The position numbers were made by a program, and so were the translations under genes. From Paenibacillus sp. sptzw28 (GTDB lineage: Bacteria > Bacillota > Bacilli > Paenibacillales > Paenibacillaceae), in the NCBI RefSeq assembly GCF_019550795.1, contig NZ_CP080545.1, positions 4,126,001-4,190,000 on the forward strand: a stretch of DNA of 64,000 bases. The letters run 5' to 3'. Positions 15,528-25,113 of this stretch are shown piece by piece. The number at the start of each line of letters is the position of its first letter. Within the stretch, counting starts at the first letter, position 1. A model generated the notes under the pieces. The model saw nothing but the letters and a program-made list of their open reading frames with translations. It did no database searches and was not told the origin of the DNA.

Positions 15528-17120
15528 ATGTTTAAAGTACTAGTCTCAGACCCTATCAGTGATCTTGGCATCCAAAAGCTTGTTGACGCCGAAGACGTCG
15601 CCGTTGACAAGAAGCCTGGTTTAAGCGAGGACGAGCTCGTCGCCATTATCGGCGAATACGACGCCCTCCTCGTTCGCAGCCAAACGCGGGTCACCGCACG
15701 CATTATGGAAGCGGGCAAGCAGCTTAAAGTAGTAGGACGGGCAGGTGTCGGTGTCGACAATATCGACCTCGACGCAGCGACGCAGCGCGGAATTATCGTT
15801 ATTAACGCTCCGGACGGCAATACCATTACCACATGCGAGCACACATTTGCCATGATGATGGCAGTTGCCAGGCATATCCCGCAAGCATACCTGAAAACCG
15901 TCGGCGGCGAATGGGACCGTAAATCGTTTCTTGGCGTTGAGCTGCGCAATAAAGTACTCGGCGTCCTCGGAATGGGACGGATCGGCAGTGAAGTGGCCAA
16001 GCGCGCCAAAGCGTTCGGTATGGAAATATGGGGTTATGACCCGTTTCTGACCGAAGACCGTGCAGAGAAGCTCGGCATTCGTCTTTCATCGGTGGACGAT
16101 ATCGTACGGAATGCCGATTTCATGACCGTGCACACTCCGCTTACGCCGGAAACGCGTCATATGATATCGCGTCCGCAGTTCGAAGTGATGAAGAAAGGCA
16201 TGCGCATCATCAACTGCGCGCGCGGAGGCATTATTGACGAGCTGGCGCTTGTTGAAGCAGTGGATGAAGGTATTGTAGCCGGTGCGGCATTCGACGTATT
16301 CGAATCTGAGCCGCCGGCCGCTGACCATCCTTTCCTTACGCACCCGAAAATTATCGTCACGCCCCACCTTGGCGCATCGACCGTCGAAGCGCAGGAGAAC
16401 GTTGCTATTGACGTCTCCGAGCAAGTATTGAATATTCTTCGCGGTAAACCGTTTACCAATGCCGTCAATATGCCGCCTATTCCGGCTAACGTGCTCAATA
16501 TTCTCCAGCCTTACTTTTCACTTGGCGAGAAGCTCGGCAGCTTTGCGGCACAGCTTACGGAGGGCGCAGTCGAAGAAATAATCGTCAACTTCGCGGGCGA
16601 GCTGGCTGAGGTCGACACCCAGCCATTAACGCGTTACATCGTACGCGGCGTTCTGTCTCACCATCTGGGCTCCGAGCTTGTCAATGTCGTGAATTCCATG
16701 CATCTTGCCAAAGAACGCAGCGTCAATATCGTCGTTCAAAAATCGCATACGTCCCGCGACTTTACAAATCTCGTTAGCGTCTCGCTCCGTTCGAAGAAGG
16801 AAGAGCGCCTTGTCGCAGGCACATTGCTGACCGGTTACGGACCGCGTATCGTACAAATCGATAAATTTCCTGTCGATGTTGCGCCGGAAGGGAATCTCAT
16901 TCTCGTATCGCATAATGATAAACCGGGTATCATCGGCCGGGTCGGGACTCTTCTCGGCAGCAATGATGTGAACATAGCAGCGATGCAGGTCGGACGTAAA
17001 ATTGTCGGCGGTGCCGCTATTATGATCCTTTCCGTAGATAAAGGCGCGCCGAAGACTGTTCTCGCTGAAATCGCGAAGCTGCCGGATCTCAACAACGCGA
17101 AAGAAATCAACTTGTTCTAA
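15528..17120 (+). CDS. serA: D-3-phosphoglycerate dehydrogenase
   Basis: A 530-aa enzyme that oxidises 3-phosphoglycerate in the first step of serine synthesis. It has the catalytic/NAD domains (GMGRIGSEVAKRAKAFG; catalytic NCARGGIIDE and HLGAST), an intervening domain (about 320-450) and a C-terminal ACT domain (SHNDKPGIIGRVGTLLG) of the long, serine-sensitive type. AGGAGG lies 9 bases before the ATG. Transcribed alone, with its own terminator. Confidence 0.96.
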   Translation: MFKVLVSDPISDLGIQKLVDAEDVAVDKKPGLSEDELVAIIGEYDALLVRSQTRVTARIMEAGKQLKVVGRAGVGVDNIDLDAATQRGIIVINAPDGNTITTCEHTFAMMMAVARHIPQAYLKTVGGEWDRKSFLGVELRNKVLGVLGMGRIGSEVAKRAKAFGMEIWGYDPFLTEDRAEKLGIRLSSVDDIVRNADFMTVHTPLTPETRHMISRPQFEVMKKGMRIINCARGGIIDELALVEAVDEGIVAGAAFDVFESEPPAADHPFLTHPKIIVTPHLGASTVEAQENVAIDVSEQVLNILRGKPFTNAVNMPPIPANVLNILQPYFSLGEKLGSFAAQLTEGAVEEIIVNFAGELAEVDTQPLTRYIVRGVLSHHLGSELVNVVNSMHLAKERSVNIVVQKSHTSRDFTNLVSVSLRSKKEERLVAGTLLTGYGPRIVQIDKFPVDVAPEGNLILVSHNDKPGIIGRVGTLLGSNDVNIAAMQVGRKIVGGAAIMILSVDKGAPKTVLAEIAKLPDLNNAKEINLF

Positions 17121-17142
17121 TCACCATCAGCTATGTTGTCGG

Positions 17143-17171
17143 AACGTCCTCACCAGGGCGTTCTTTTTTTG
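17143..17171 (+). terminator. Terminator of serA
   Basis: GAACGtCCT-cacc-AGGgCGTTC followed by TTTTTTTG, 22 bases after the serA stop. Confidence 0.85.
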
Positions 17172-17235
17172 TACAATGACCGGCCCTCGTACAGATAATG
17201 TTTCACGACCAACAAGATTTGTCGGCCCGATTCAA

Positions 17236-17264
17236 CAAAAAAAGCGCTCCAAGTCAGAGCGCTT
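17236..17264 (-). terminator. Terminator of resE
   Basis: AAGCGCTC-tgacttg-GAGCGCTT on the minus strand followed by TTTTTTTG, just after the resE stop. Confidence 0.88.
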
Positions 17265-17270
17265 AGTTGA

Positions 17271-18716
17271 TTATTTTGCTGCTTCGACAGGAAGGAGCAG
17301 CGTAAATGTCGTTCCTTTGCCGACCGTGCTTTCAACTTCGATTCGGCCATTATGCGACTCGACGATATTTTTTACGATCGCGAGGCCGAGTCCGGTACCT
17401 CCGGAGGAGGCTCCGCGAGTACGCGCTTTATCTGCTTTATAGAACCTTTCGAAGATATAGGGCAAATCTTCCTCGGGAATACCCTGCCCTTCATCCTGCA
17501 CCTTCAGCTGTACGTAGGCGATATTATTGATCGATCCCACACTGCACGAAAGCGTAATTCGCGCGCCGCGCGGCGTATGGCGCATAGCGTTATCAAGAAG
17601 GTTCGTCAGCACCTGCTCAAGCCTGTCCTCATCTGCTGCTTCAATGACGAGTGGAGCATTCGGCAGCCGGCAGTTAAGATCTATTCCGCTTTCCTTCGCA
17701 TAGACAAGAAACTTGCGATGTACCCGCTTCACGAGACTCTCGAGGTCCACCTTCCCGAGATTCATCTCGACATGACCGGCCTCCATTCTGGCCAAATCAA
17801 GCAGATCTTTAACAAGCCGTCCCATCCGCAGCGACTCGTCATGAATGACTTGCACCAGCTCCTTACGTTCCTCCGGTGAAGCCGCAATGTCATCCAGCAG
17901 CGCTTCGCTGTAGCCCTGCAGCATAGAGAGCGGCGTCCGAATTTCATGAGAGACATTGGCCACGAAGTCGCGCCGCAGCTTCTCCAGCTTCGACTCCTCG
18001 GTTACATCACGCATTACGGCAACAGCCCCTCGTACCGAGTCGTTGGACTTAAGCGGCGCCATAACGACCGACCATACGCCGCTTTGAACATGCACCTTAT
18101 CGGTCATATCCCGGCCTTGCCGCAGAACCGTCCGGTAAAGCTCGAAAAGCGGCCCAGGGACTTGGCTGCGGGCGCGGTTTCGGGTGCCGTTTCCGGATGT
18201 CTCCTCCTCGGACCACTGCAAATCGTTCCAGCGATCAATCAGCTGCTGACCGTGGGGATTTGCGAGTATGACCTGTCCCGCCGCGTCGAAGGTAACGACC
18301 GCATCAGCCATGCTTCGGAGAACGCTTCCGAGATGCTCCTTCTCGTGATTCAAATCGCGGATAAGCGTATCGAGCTCGGCCGCCATATGGTTAAAGGTAT
18401 TGGCCAGCTCGCCGATCTCGTCGGACGAGCGAATCGGAACACGGGTCCGGTATTCGCCTTGCGAAATAAGGTCCGCCGCCTTTTTCATTTGCAGCAGCGG
18501 TTGTGTAATCTTCGTAGATAAGAAAAAAGCAAAGAAGGTGGAGAGCAAAAAACCGATTATCGCGGTATAAACAAACAAAACCTTTATTTCATGCTGATAT
18601 TTGGTAAACGCAATGTCGATATACTGCAGCAGAAACATCCCCAAAATGAGCAGGACGACCGCTACAAGGCCAATAATCGTAATCCACAGCTTGCCTACAA
18701 CGCTTCTCCATATCAT
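17271..18716 (-). CDS. resE: Redox/oxygen-responsive sensor histidine kinase ResE
   Basis: A 481-aa membrane kinase. Order: TM1 (about 10-32), short outside loop, TM2 (about 44-65), HAMP (66-118), PAS domain (about 120-235), HisKA with the phospho-acceptor in V-S-H-E-I-R-T-P-L, and HATPase_c with N-box LLDNAMRHTP, DEGQGIP and GTGLGLAIVK. Unlike B. subtilis ResE, the outside loop between the helices is very short. The ATG lies 3 bases after the resD stop. It works with ResD to control respiration genes, here directly after resABC. Confidence 0.9.
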   Translation of the reverse strand: MIWRSVVGKLWITIIGLVAVVLLILGMFLLQYIDIAFTKYQHEIKVLFVYTAIIGFLLSTFFAFFLSTKITQPLLQMKKAADLISQGEYRTRVPIRSSDEIGELANTFNHMAAELDTLIRDLNHEKEHLGSVLRSMADAVVTFDAAGQVILANPHGQQLIDRWNDLQWSEEETSGNGTRNRARSQVPGPLFELYRTVLRQGRDMTDKVHVQSGVWSVVMAPLKSNDSVRGAVAVMRDVTEESKLEKLRRDFVANVSHEIRTPLSMLQGYSEALLDDIAASPEERKELVQVIHDESLRMGRLVKDLLDLARMEAGHVEMNLGKVDLESLVKRVHRKFLVYAKESGIDLNCRLPNAPLVIEAADEDRLEQVLTNLLDNAMRHTPRGARITLSCSVGSINNIAYVQLKVQDEGQGIPEEDLPYIFERFYKADKARTRGASSGGTGLGLAIVKNIVESHNGRIEVESTVGKGTTFTLLLPVEAAK

Positions 18717-18719
18717 CGT

Positions 18720-19436
18720 TTACTTCGGCACCTCAAGCTTGTAGCCGACGCCCCAAACCGTCGTGATCATGGAAGCCGCTTCAGGCGAAACTTTATTCAG
18801 TTTCTCGCGAAGCCGTTTGACATGAGTGTCGACTGTGCGCAAATCGCCGAAAAACTCGTAATTCCAGACGTCCTTCAGCAGCTCCTCGCGGGAGAACACC
18901 TTATCGGGCGATATAGCCAAATAGTGAAGCAGCTCGTATTCCTTCGGCGTCAAGCTCACCTCATGACCGCCGGCCATAACGCGGTGCGCGTCATGCTCGA
19001 TAATTAAATGCGGAAATACGATGTTGTTGCTTGTCATCGCTTCTTTAGTGAGGAATGCCGTCGCCGACGAGCGGCGCAAAATTGCTTTAACCCGGTAAAT
19101 GACCTCGCGCGGACTGAAGGGCTTGACCACGTAATCGTCTGCACCGACTTCGAATCCCTGAACCCGGTTCATTTCCTCGCCCTTTGCGGTCAGCATAATG
19201 ACGGGCGTCGCCTTTACCTGGCGGAGTCGCGAGCATACTTCGATACCGTCGATACCCGGCAGCATAACGTCAAGCAAAATCAAATCGAAATCGCTGACAG
19301 TCGCAAGCCGAAGCGCGGTCTCGCCGTCCTCCGCTTCTTCGATGGAATACCCTTCCTTCTCCAAATACATTTTGAGCAACCTGCGAATTCGTTCTTCATC
19401 ATCAACGACGAGAATGCGGTTAAGCTGTTCGGACAT
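18720..19436 (-). CDS. resD: Response regulator ResD
   Basis: A 238-aa OmpR-family regulator. Receiver domain: acidic pocket D-D-E (about 11-13), phospho-acceptor in L-L-D-V-M-L-P-G (about Asp57), T in MLTAKG and K in VKPF. C-terminal winged helix (about 135-236) with the LTPKEYELL and RVD/RTVDTHVKRLREKL signatures. Together with ResE it activates respiration and anaerobic genes. Sits between resC and resE. Confidence 0.94.
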   Translation of the reverse strand: MSEQLNRILVVDDEERIRRLLKMYLEKEGYSIEEAEDGETALRLATVSDFDLILLDVMLPGIDGIEVCSRLRQVKATPVIMLTAKGEEMNRVQGFEVGADDYVVKPFSPREVIYRVKAILRRSSATAFLTKEAMTSNNIVFPHLIIEHDAHRVMAGGHEVSLTPKEYELLHYLAISPDKVFSREELLKDVWNYEFFGDLRTVDTHVKRLREKLNKVSPEAASMITTVWGVGYKLEVPK

Positions 19437-19463
19437 ATGACCCAGGGCCCCTCTCAGGTATAT

Positions 19464-20726
19464 TTAGTCAACTCCGGCATACGAATGCAGACCGACAAGG
19501 ACCAGGTTGACGCCGATAAGCGTGAACATGACGACGACAAATCCGATAACGCCAAGCCATGCGGACTTCGATCCGTGCCAGCCGCGCGAAAGGCGCAGGT
19601 GAAGATAAGCGGTGTAATAGAGCCATGTGATAAGCGCCCACACTTCCTTCGGATCCCAGCCCCAGAAGCGCGACCAGGCTTCATACGCCCAAATCATCGC
19701 GAATACGAGCGCACCAAGCGTGAATATCGGATAGCCTATGGCAATGGCCCTGTAGCTTATTTCATCAAGGTCGTCGGGATCGATCGCCCGCGTAAGCGGG
19801 TGAATGACCGACGCGATCGGTCTGCGGATAATTAGCCGGATTAGACCATATAGTACAAGGCCGCCAATAATTGACCAGACGATCGTATTAAGCTTGCGCG
19901 CCGCATCTACGCCTTTCATCCAGTGAGGCGTTTCGAGCGGAGCGTCCTTCATGCCAAGGAACGTATCCATGGAGACGACTTGACTGTTGTACGGCTTGAA
20001 AATCGGCGGCATCGAATAATCAACATCCGCGGTACTCGTACTCTCCGTACCCTGCGAATCCACGCTGACCGTTTCCTGCGTGAATTTGGCTTCATAGCCC
20101 ATGCCGCGAAAGCCGAATACGGTGACGATGAATGCCACCATTATGACCGCGACGAACATTAGAAACTCGACCCAGCGCTGGGAACGTCTCGCCCGAAGAC
20201 CGGTCTCCCTGAAATCGACCGTTCTGAGCAGGTACATGAATGCCGTGGCAAAGCCAACCCCGAAGAAGGCTTCGCCAAGTGCGGCGGTCGTTACATGAAT
20301 GCGCAGCCAGTAAGAGTTCAGTGCAGGTATAAGCGGCTGTACCTCCTGCGGAAACACCGATGCATAGGCGACGATGAAAACGACGAGCGGAAGCGTGAAC
20401 AAGCCGATCAATGGCTTGCGGTAAATAGCAAACACGATGATGAAGGCGAACATGACCGCCATCGCAAGAAAGGTCATGAATTCGTACATGTTGCTGGTCG
20501 GGATGTGACCGCCGCCGATCCAGCGCGTAATGAAAAATGTCAAATGGGCGATAAAGCCGAGCAGCGAGACGATGAAAGCTATTCGCCCCCAACGCCGTAT
20601 ATGCGCTTTGGGATCCCGGTTGCTGAACTGCGCCCCCGCGACGGTAATCGCGTAAAATATGAATCCGAAGCAGTATAAGAAAAAGGCGACCAGAAACGAA
20701 TCGCTGCTGAAATCAAGTAACCTCAC
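19464..20726 (-). CDS. resC: Cytochrome c biogenesis protein ResC/CcsA
   Basis: A 420-aa multi-pass membrane protein carrying the tryptophan-rich heme-handling WWD motif (W-G-W-D-P-K-E-V-W) near residue 340 and conserved histidines in membrane helices (for example HVTTAALGE). With ResB it forms the system II heme exporter and ligase for cytochrome c. It starts at a GTG overlapping the resB stop by 4 bases and is preceded by GGAGGG. About 30 residues of hydrophilic insert (about 220-260) separate two helices. Confidence 0.92.
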   Translation of the reverse strand: MRLLDFSSDSFLVAFFLYCFGFIFYAITVAGAQFSNRDPKAHIRRWGRIAFIVSLLGFIAHLTFFITRWIGGGHIPTSNMYEFMTFLAMAVMFAFIIVFAIYRKPLIGLFTLPLVVFIVAYASVFPQEVQPLIPALNSYWLRIHVTTAALGEAFFGVGFATAFMYLLRTVDFRETGLRARRSQRWVEFLMFVAVIMVAFIVTVFGFRGMGYEAKFTQETVSVDSQGTESTSTADVDYSMPPIFKPYNSQVVSMDTFLGMKDAPLETPHWMKGVDAARKLNTIVWSIIGGLVLYGLIRLIIRRPIASVIHPLTRAIDPDDLDEISYRAIAIGYPIFTLGALVFAMIWAYEAWSRFWGWDPKEVWALITWLYYTAYLHLRLSRGWHGSKSAWLGVIGFVVVMFTLIGVNLVLVGLHSYAGVD

Positions 20727-22387
20727 GCTTTGTTCCCTCCGTTATCGAGCGACTTCGGCTCTACGACGATGCCCGTACCGCTTAAGGCGGATGCGACGTC
20801 GGCACGCATGCCGTAATTGTTTTTGTTGGTATGTGCGCCGAGCGTCACACGTCCGTCATCGACCCGAGCCCAGACACGCCGATGCTGCCAGTAGGTACCG
20901 ATGAGCAGGCCGAACATTGAGATTCCGGCCCCGAACCAGATGAACGGCATCGCCCTGTCCGTCCGGATATTAAGGGAGCTTACGATTCCGGCGAACGTTA
21001 CGCCTTCCATCGACGGTACTTTCAGCTCGAAGCGCTTGCCGATTTCGCCGTTGATGACATCCTGACTGAACTTTTCCTTATCGATTTGCTTAGGAAAATA
21101 CATGTATGGCTCTCCGCTTTCAGGCAGGTCCGGCCCTTTAATAAGGAAAACGAAGGCCGGTGCGTTCGGTTCACGGGATTTGGTCGTCGGCTGGCCCTTA
21201 TCATCAAGAGCAAAATCCATATAGGTTTGTTTCAATTCGAGCGTATAAGGCCCAAGCGTATAATTAAGCTGCGGATTGCGCATTTCCAGCTCGAAAGGTC
21301 CGTAAGTCTTTCCGGTTTTTTTATCGATCAGCACGGGCCTTACCGCCTTAAGCTTGGGCGCATCGTCATAGCCGAACTGATATGCTTTGAGCCCCTTATA
21401 GGAAAGCGGATCGTTTACGATGATATTATGCCGCATTTCTTCCTTCAGCTTCGGCCCGGCAGCGGGGTCGTCGCAATCAGCCGTGCATTCGTACAGAACA
21501 GCCTTTGTCTCGTAAAGCTTTGCGCGCGCCGTACCTTTTAATTCCTTGGGAAGTTCGGCGTCACTGTAATACTCAAGCGTAAACTTTTCATTTTTGATGT
21601 AATAATTCGTATCCGGAATTTGCACCGTATCGCCTTCCGGGATGGTGACATAGTTGTCCATCGACCAGCCTGGAATGGAGCGAAGCAGCACGGCGAGCAG
21701 AAATACGATCAATCCGATATGGTTAATATAAGGTCCCCACCGGCTGAATCTGTTTTTCTCTGCCAGGAGCGCTGACCCGTCGGTATGGACACGGTAGCGT
21801 TTCCGCTTCAGCTGCTCAGCCATCCGGGCCGTCCATCCTTCGGCGCTCCCGGTCAGTTCTCCGGTGTAGACGGTTCTTTGCCTGGTTAAAAACTGCATAT
21901 GTTTGCGTATCTGCTGCTTGTTAAGCGCCCGGTACAAAGGAAGAACACGGTCGAGACTGCAAATGACAAGTGATGTTCCGATCATGACAAGCAGACCGAT
22001 AAACCACCACGACTCGTATGTGTTCGAAAAGCCGAGCTTGTAATACCATTCGCCGATCCAGCCGTAACGCTCCTCATAATAAGTGGAAGGATCAAATGAA
22101 ACAAACGCATTCTCCTGGGTAAAGATTGTGCCGATCATTGAAGCAAGCAGCGTAATGACAATCAGGCGAACGGCTACCTTGACGGAGGAAAAGAAATTCC
22201 ATACACGGTCGATTATCGAAGGATTGCTTTTCTGAGACCGGCGGGCAATTCCGTCATAGCGCATCTCAAGCGGTGTATCAAGCTCCGCTTCCGCTTCCTC
22301 CAGCGGTTTGCCGCAGTTTTCGCAAAGCACGGTGTCGACCGGGTTCTGGTGGCCGCATTCGCACTTTGTATTTTCAAAATCCAACAA
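20723..22387 (-). CDS. resB: Cytochrome c biogenesis protein ResB
   Basis: A 554-aa membrane protein of the system II (Ccs) pathway, holding apocytochrome and heme with ResC. An N-terminal CxCGH...CxxCG zinc-ribbon-like module (residues 9-27) precedes the membrane part (TM at about 70-95, 125-145, 220-240, and one near 485-505) and a large outside domain (about 245-480). The zinc ribbon is an addition relative to B. subtilis ResB. The start is TTG with AAGGAGG upstream. Confidence 0.9.
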   Translation of the reverse strand: MLDFENTKCECGHQNPVDTVLCENCGKPLEEAEAELDTPLEMRYDGIARRSQKSNPSIIDRVWNFFSSVKVAVRLIVITLLASMIGTIFTQENAFVSFDPSTYYEERYGWIGEWYYKLGFSNTYESWWFIGLLVMIGTSLVICSLDRVLPLYRALNKQQIRKHMQFLTRQRTVYTGELTGSAEGWTARMAEQLKRKRYRVHTDGSALLAEKNRFSRWGPYINHIGLIVFLLAVLLRSIPGWSMDNYVTIPEGDTVQIPDTNYYIKNEKFTLEYYSDAELPKELKGTARAKLYETKAVLYECTADCDDPAAGPKLKEEMRHNIIVNDPLSYKGLKAYQFGYDDAPKLKAVRPVLIDKKTGKTYGPFELEMRNPQLNYTLGPYTLELKQTYMDFALDDKGQPTTKSREPNAPAFVFLIKGPDLPESGEPYMYFPKQIDKEKFSQDVINGEIGKRFELKVPSMEGVTFAGIVSSLNIRTDRAMPFIWFGAGISMFGLLIGTYWQHRRVWARVDDGRVTLGAHTNKNNYGMRADVASALSGTGIVVEPKSLDNGGNKA

Positions 22388-22407
22388 GAAAATGAGACCT
22401 CCTTCGG

Positions 22408-22935
22408 TTAGGACTGAAGCAGTTTCGTGACGCGCTCGTCAATGTCATTCTCCGTCATCGGCCCGACGAAAATGTCCATAATCTCTCCGCTTGGCTTCAC
22501 AAAAAAGGTTGTCGGGTATGACTTCAACCCGTACTTGCGCTCCACCTTTCGATTATCGTCAAGCAGAATAGAGTAACTAACCCCGAACTGCTTAATGAAA
22601 TTGTTCACGGTCAAGTTGTCTTCCCCCAAGTTGATTCCGACAATTTCGAACGGCTTGTCCCCTTGCTTCTCGTACTGCTTCTGCAAATCAGGGGTTTCCG
22701 TCACGCATCCCGGGCAAAAGGTGCCCCAGAAATTAATGACGAGAGCCTTCCCTTCGTAATCGGAGAGCCGATGCGTCTTGCCGTCGCTTCCCAGCAATGC
22801 GAAGTCCGGCGGCTTATCCCCTTTCCTCGGAAGCCCGTCGCTAGGTGAGAAAAGGGCATTGCCGATCGCATAGCCTCCAAGCAGCAGGACGCCGAGAAAG
22901 ATAACGATCTGAGTAATTCTGCGGTAAGATTTCAC
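22408..22935 (-). CDS. resA: Thiol-disulfide oxidoreductase ResA
   Basis: A 175-aa membrane-anchored thioredoxin-fold protein. One N-terminal helix (about 9-27), then a TlpA/ResA domain with the active-site motif C-P-G-C (G-T-F-C-P-G-C-V) and the cis-Pro region Y-P-T-T-F. B. subtilis ResA has CEPC here; CPGC differs in the middle residues. It reduces the apocytochrome c cysteines so heme can be attached. Start GTG. First gene of resABC. Confidence 0.9.
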   Translation of the reverse strand: MKSYRRITQIVIFLGVLLLGGYAIGNALFSPSDGLPRKGDKPPDFALLGSDGKTHRLSDYEGKALVINFWGTFCPGCVTETPDLQKQYEKQGDKPFEIVGINLGEDNLTVNNFIKQFGVSYSILLDDNRKVERKYGLKSYPTTFFVKPSGEIMDIFVGPMTENDIDERVTKLLQS

Positions 22936-23037
22936 GCGTTAAGACACCGCCTTATGCCGCTGATATAATAGTGATAATTTTTACGCACTTCTTGATTATA
23001 ACGAAAATCAGACGGCAATTGAGGTTGCCGCCGCTTG

Positions 23038-23778
23038 TTATTTTTGAATTTTATGTGTCTTGAGCGCGGACGCTCGCAGCTGCTCTACCTCTTTGGGCGT
23101 CAAGTGGCGGTATTTGCCCCTTGCAAGCCCGTGCATAGTGAGATCGCCGAATTTGATCCGCCTCAGCAGAATGACCGGATGAGAAATGGCGTCAAACATC
23201 CTTCTCACTTGACGGTTGCGCCCTTCATAAATGGTGATCGTAATCGTCGCCTGGTTCTTCGCGGTATCGACATCGTGATATTCGAGCTCTGCGGGCGCGG
23301 TTATGCCATCTTCCAGCAGAACTCCTTTCTGGAGCTTCTCCAGCGAGCTGCCGTGGGGAACTCCCTTGACCGTTGCCCAGTAAGTCTTCGGCACGTGATG
23401 GCTCGGGTGAGTGAGCAGGTTGGCAAACTCCCCGTCGTTGGTCAGCAGCAGCAGTCCTTCCGTATCATAATCCAGCCTTCCGACCGGATACACCCGTTCC
23501 TTAATGCCGGGCAGATAATCCGAAACGATTTTACGCCCTTGCGGATCGTTCGCGCTCGTTATGACGCCCTTCGGTTTATTCAGCATCAGATAGAGTTTGC
23601 TTTCACTTTTGATGGGTCTTCCTTTCACCGTTATGACATCAACGGCCGGATCCGCCTTGACGCCAAGCGTCGTCACCGGTTCACCGTTGACCTCTACTTG
23701 TCCCGATAAAATAAGCTCTTCACATTTGCGCCTCGAAGCGATTCCCGCCTGCGCCAAAATTTTCTGTAAACGTTCCAA
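23038..23778 (-). CDS. rluB: 23S rRNA pseudouridine synthase RluB
   Basis: A 246-aa enzyme of the RsuA/RluB family: N-terminal S4 RNA-binding domain (about 1-60, LQKILAQAGIASRRKCEELI) and catalytic domain with G-R-L-D-Y-D-T-E-G-L-L-L-L-T-N-D-G, where the first Asp is the nucleophile. The TTG at 23778 is chosen because GAGGTGA lies about 6 bases upstream. Located just before resA as in B. subtilis (ypuL). Confidence 0.9.
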   Translation of the reverse strand: MERLQKILAQAGIASRRKCEELILSGQVEVNGEPVTTLGVKADPAVDVITVKGRPIKSESKLYLMLNKPKGVITSANDPQGRKIVSDYLPGIKERVYPVGRLDYDTEGLLLLTNDGEFANLLTHPSHHVPKTYWATVKGVPHGSSLEKLQKGVLLEDGITAPAELEYHDVDTAKNQATITITIYEGRNRQVRRMFDAISHPVILLRRIKFGDLTMHGLARGKYRHLTPKEVEQLRASALKTHKIQK

Positions 23779-23891
23779 TGATTTCACCTCACCCTTCATC
23801 ATACCCTAAATTCGGCACAAAAAGAAGTCCGGAAGCGTGCTCGCTCCGCTTCATTCATGAAGGGAGGCGGCCGCGGCCGGACAGTATGGGC

Positions 23892-24434
23892 TTATCCGAA
23901 TATATACAAACAAACAACAATTGCCGCCGCGAAGCCGACGATGTCCGAGAACAGCCCTACCTTAAGCGCGTAGCGGCTTCGGCGGATGCCGACAGCGCCA
24001 AAGTATACCGTGAGCACATATAGCGTCGTATCCGTGCTGCCCTGAATCGTCGATGCAATCCGGCCGATCATCGAGTCCGGACCGTACGTCTTGATAAGCT
24101 CGGCTGTAAACGCGAGGGAACCCGCCCCCGTTAGCGGCCTTAGAAGCCCCAGCGGCAGCACTTCGCTTGGGATTCCCATTTGGTCGAAGAGCGGCTTGAT
24201 GAGAGCCCCCAGCATGTCCATCGCTCCGGAAGCGCGAAACATACTGATCGCGACCATCATCCCCACCAGGTGCGGAAGAATGTTAATGGCTGTGCCGAAG
24301 CCGTCCTTGGCTCCCTCGATAAACGTTTCATAAACCGGAATCTTACGAAAGGCGGCATAAAGAGGGATGAATACAATCATGAACGGAATACTCCAAGCCG
24401 ATATCGCCGTTATCCACTCATACAACGGCCTCAC
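23892..24434 (-). CDS. spmB: Spore maturation protein B
   Basis: A 180-aa membrane protein of the nucleoside-recognition/Gate domain type, with helices at about 10-30, 45-65, 90-110, 125-145 and 155-178 and the conserved stretch GSTDTTLYVLTVYFGAVG. SpmA and SpmB are needed for full dehydration of the spore core. The start is ambiguous (GTG at 24434 lies directly on its ribosome binding site; a nearby TTG is possible). It overlaps spmA by 17 bases. Confidence 0.93.
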   Translation of the reverse strand: MRPLYEWITAISAWSIPFMIVFIPLYAAFRKIPVYETFIEGAKDGFGTAINILPHLVGMMVAISMFRASGAMDMLGALIKPLFDQMGIPSEVLPLGLLRPLTGAGSLAFTAELIKTYGPDSMIGRIASTIQGSTDTTLYVLTVYFGAVGIRRSRYALKVGLFSDIVGFAAAIVVCLYIFG

Positions 24435-25113
24435 CCTTCCCGCTGCCGAGACCTTGGGCGCTTAACTGCTCAGTGCGCCCGGATATCGAACGAACTGGAG
24501 CACCGCCATCGCCATCCCTCCCCGTCCATTTCGGCGGTTGTGAACGGTGCCGGTACCACCGGTCTGCGGCGATTGCCGCCCCCGTGGCGATAAGTGTCGC
24601 GGCCAGCGTCGTTCCTACAATTTCGGCCGGATGGGCCGAGCCGTACGTCATCCGGATGGCGATGAGCGTTGTCGGCACAAGCGTTACGCTCGAAGTATTA
24701 AGCGCTAGAAGCGTGCACATTGCAGGCGTTGCAGTCGCTTTGTCCGGATTCAATTTTTGCAGCTCCTGCATCGCTTTGATTCCCATTGGCGTAGCCGCGT
24801 TGCCGAGCCCGAGAATATTGGCGCTCATATTACTCATAATGTAGCCAAGAGCCGGATGCCCTTTCGGGACATCCGGAAAGAGGAAGCGGACAACGGGGTT
24901 AAGCAGGACGGCCAGCTTTCGCAGGATTCCCGCGTCTTCCGCAATTCGCATCAGCCCGAGCCAGAATACCATCACGCTGATCAGTCCGAAGCTGACCGAC
25001 ACGCCGTTCTTGGCGCCATCAAAAGCCGCCTCCGTGAGTGCTTCCATCCGACCGTTAACTGCGGCCGCCACAAAGCTGACCGCAATAAAGAAGAGCCAAA
25101 CATAATTTACCAT
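24418..25113 (-). CDS. spmA: Spore maturation protein A
   Basis: A 231-aa membrane protein with the SpmA pattern (NPVVRFLFPDVPKGHPALGYIMSNMSANILGLGNAATPMGIKAMQELQ). It works with SpmB in spore core dehydration. About 45 residues after the last helix (from RWYRHRSQPP on) make a hydrophilic, Gly/Ser-rich C-terminal extension not expected in a family of about 196 aa. Its ATG (AAGGAGG upstream) overlaps the dacB stop, giving the operon dacB-spmA-spmB. Confidence 0.93.
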   Translation of the reverse strand: MVNYVWLFFIAVSFVAAAVNGRMEALTEAAFDGAKNGVSVSFGLISVMVFWLGLMRIAEDAGILRKLAVLLNPVVRFLFPDVPKGHPALGYIMSNMSANILGLGNAATPMGIKAMQELQKLNPDKATATPAMCTLLALNTSSVTLVPTTLIAIRMTYGSAHPAEIVGTTLAATLIATGAAIAADRWYRHRSQPPKWTGRDGDGGAPVRSISGRTEQLSAQGLGSGKGEAVV

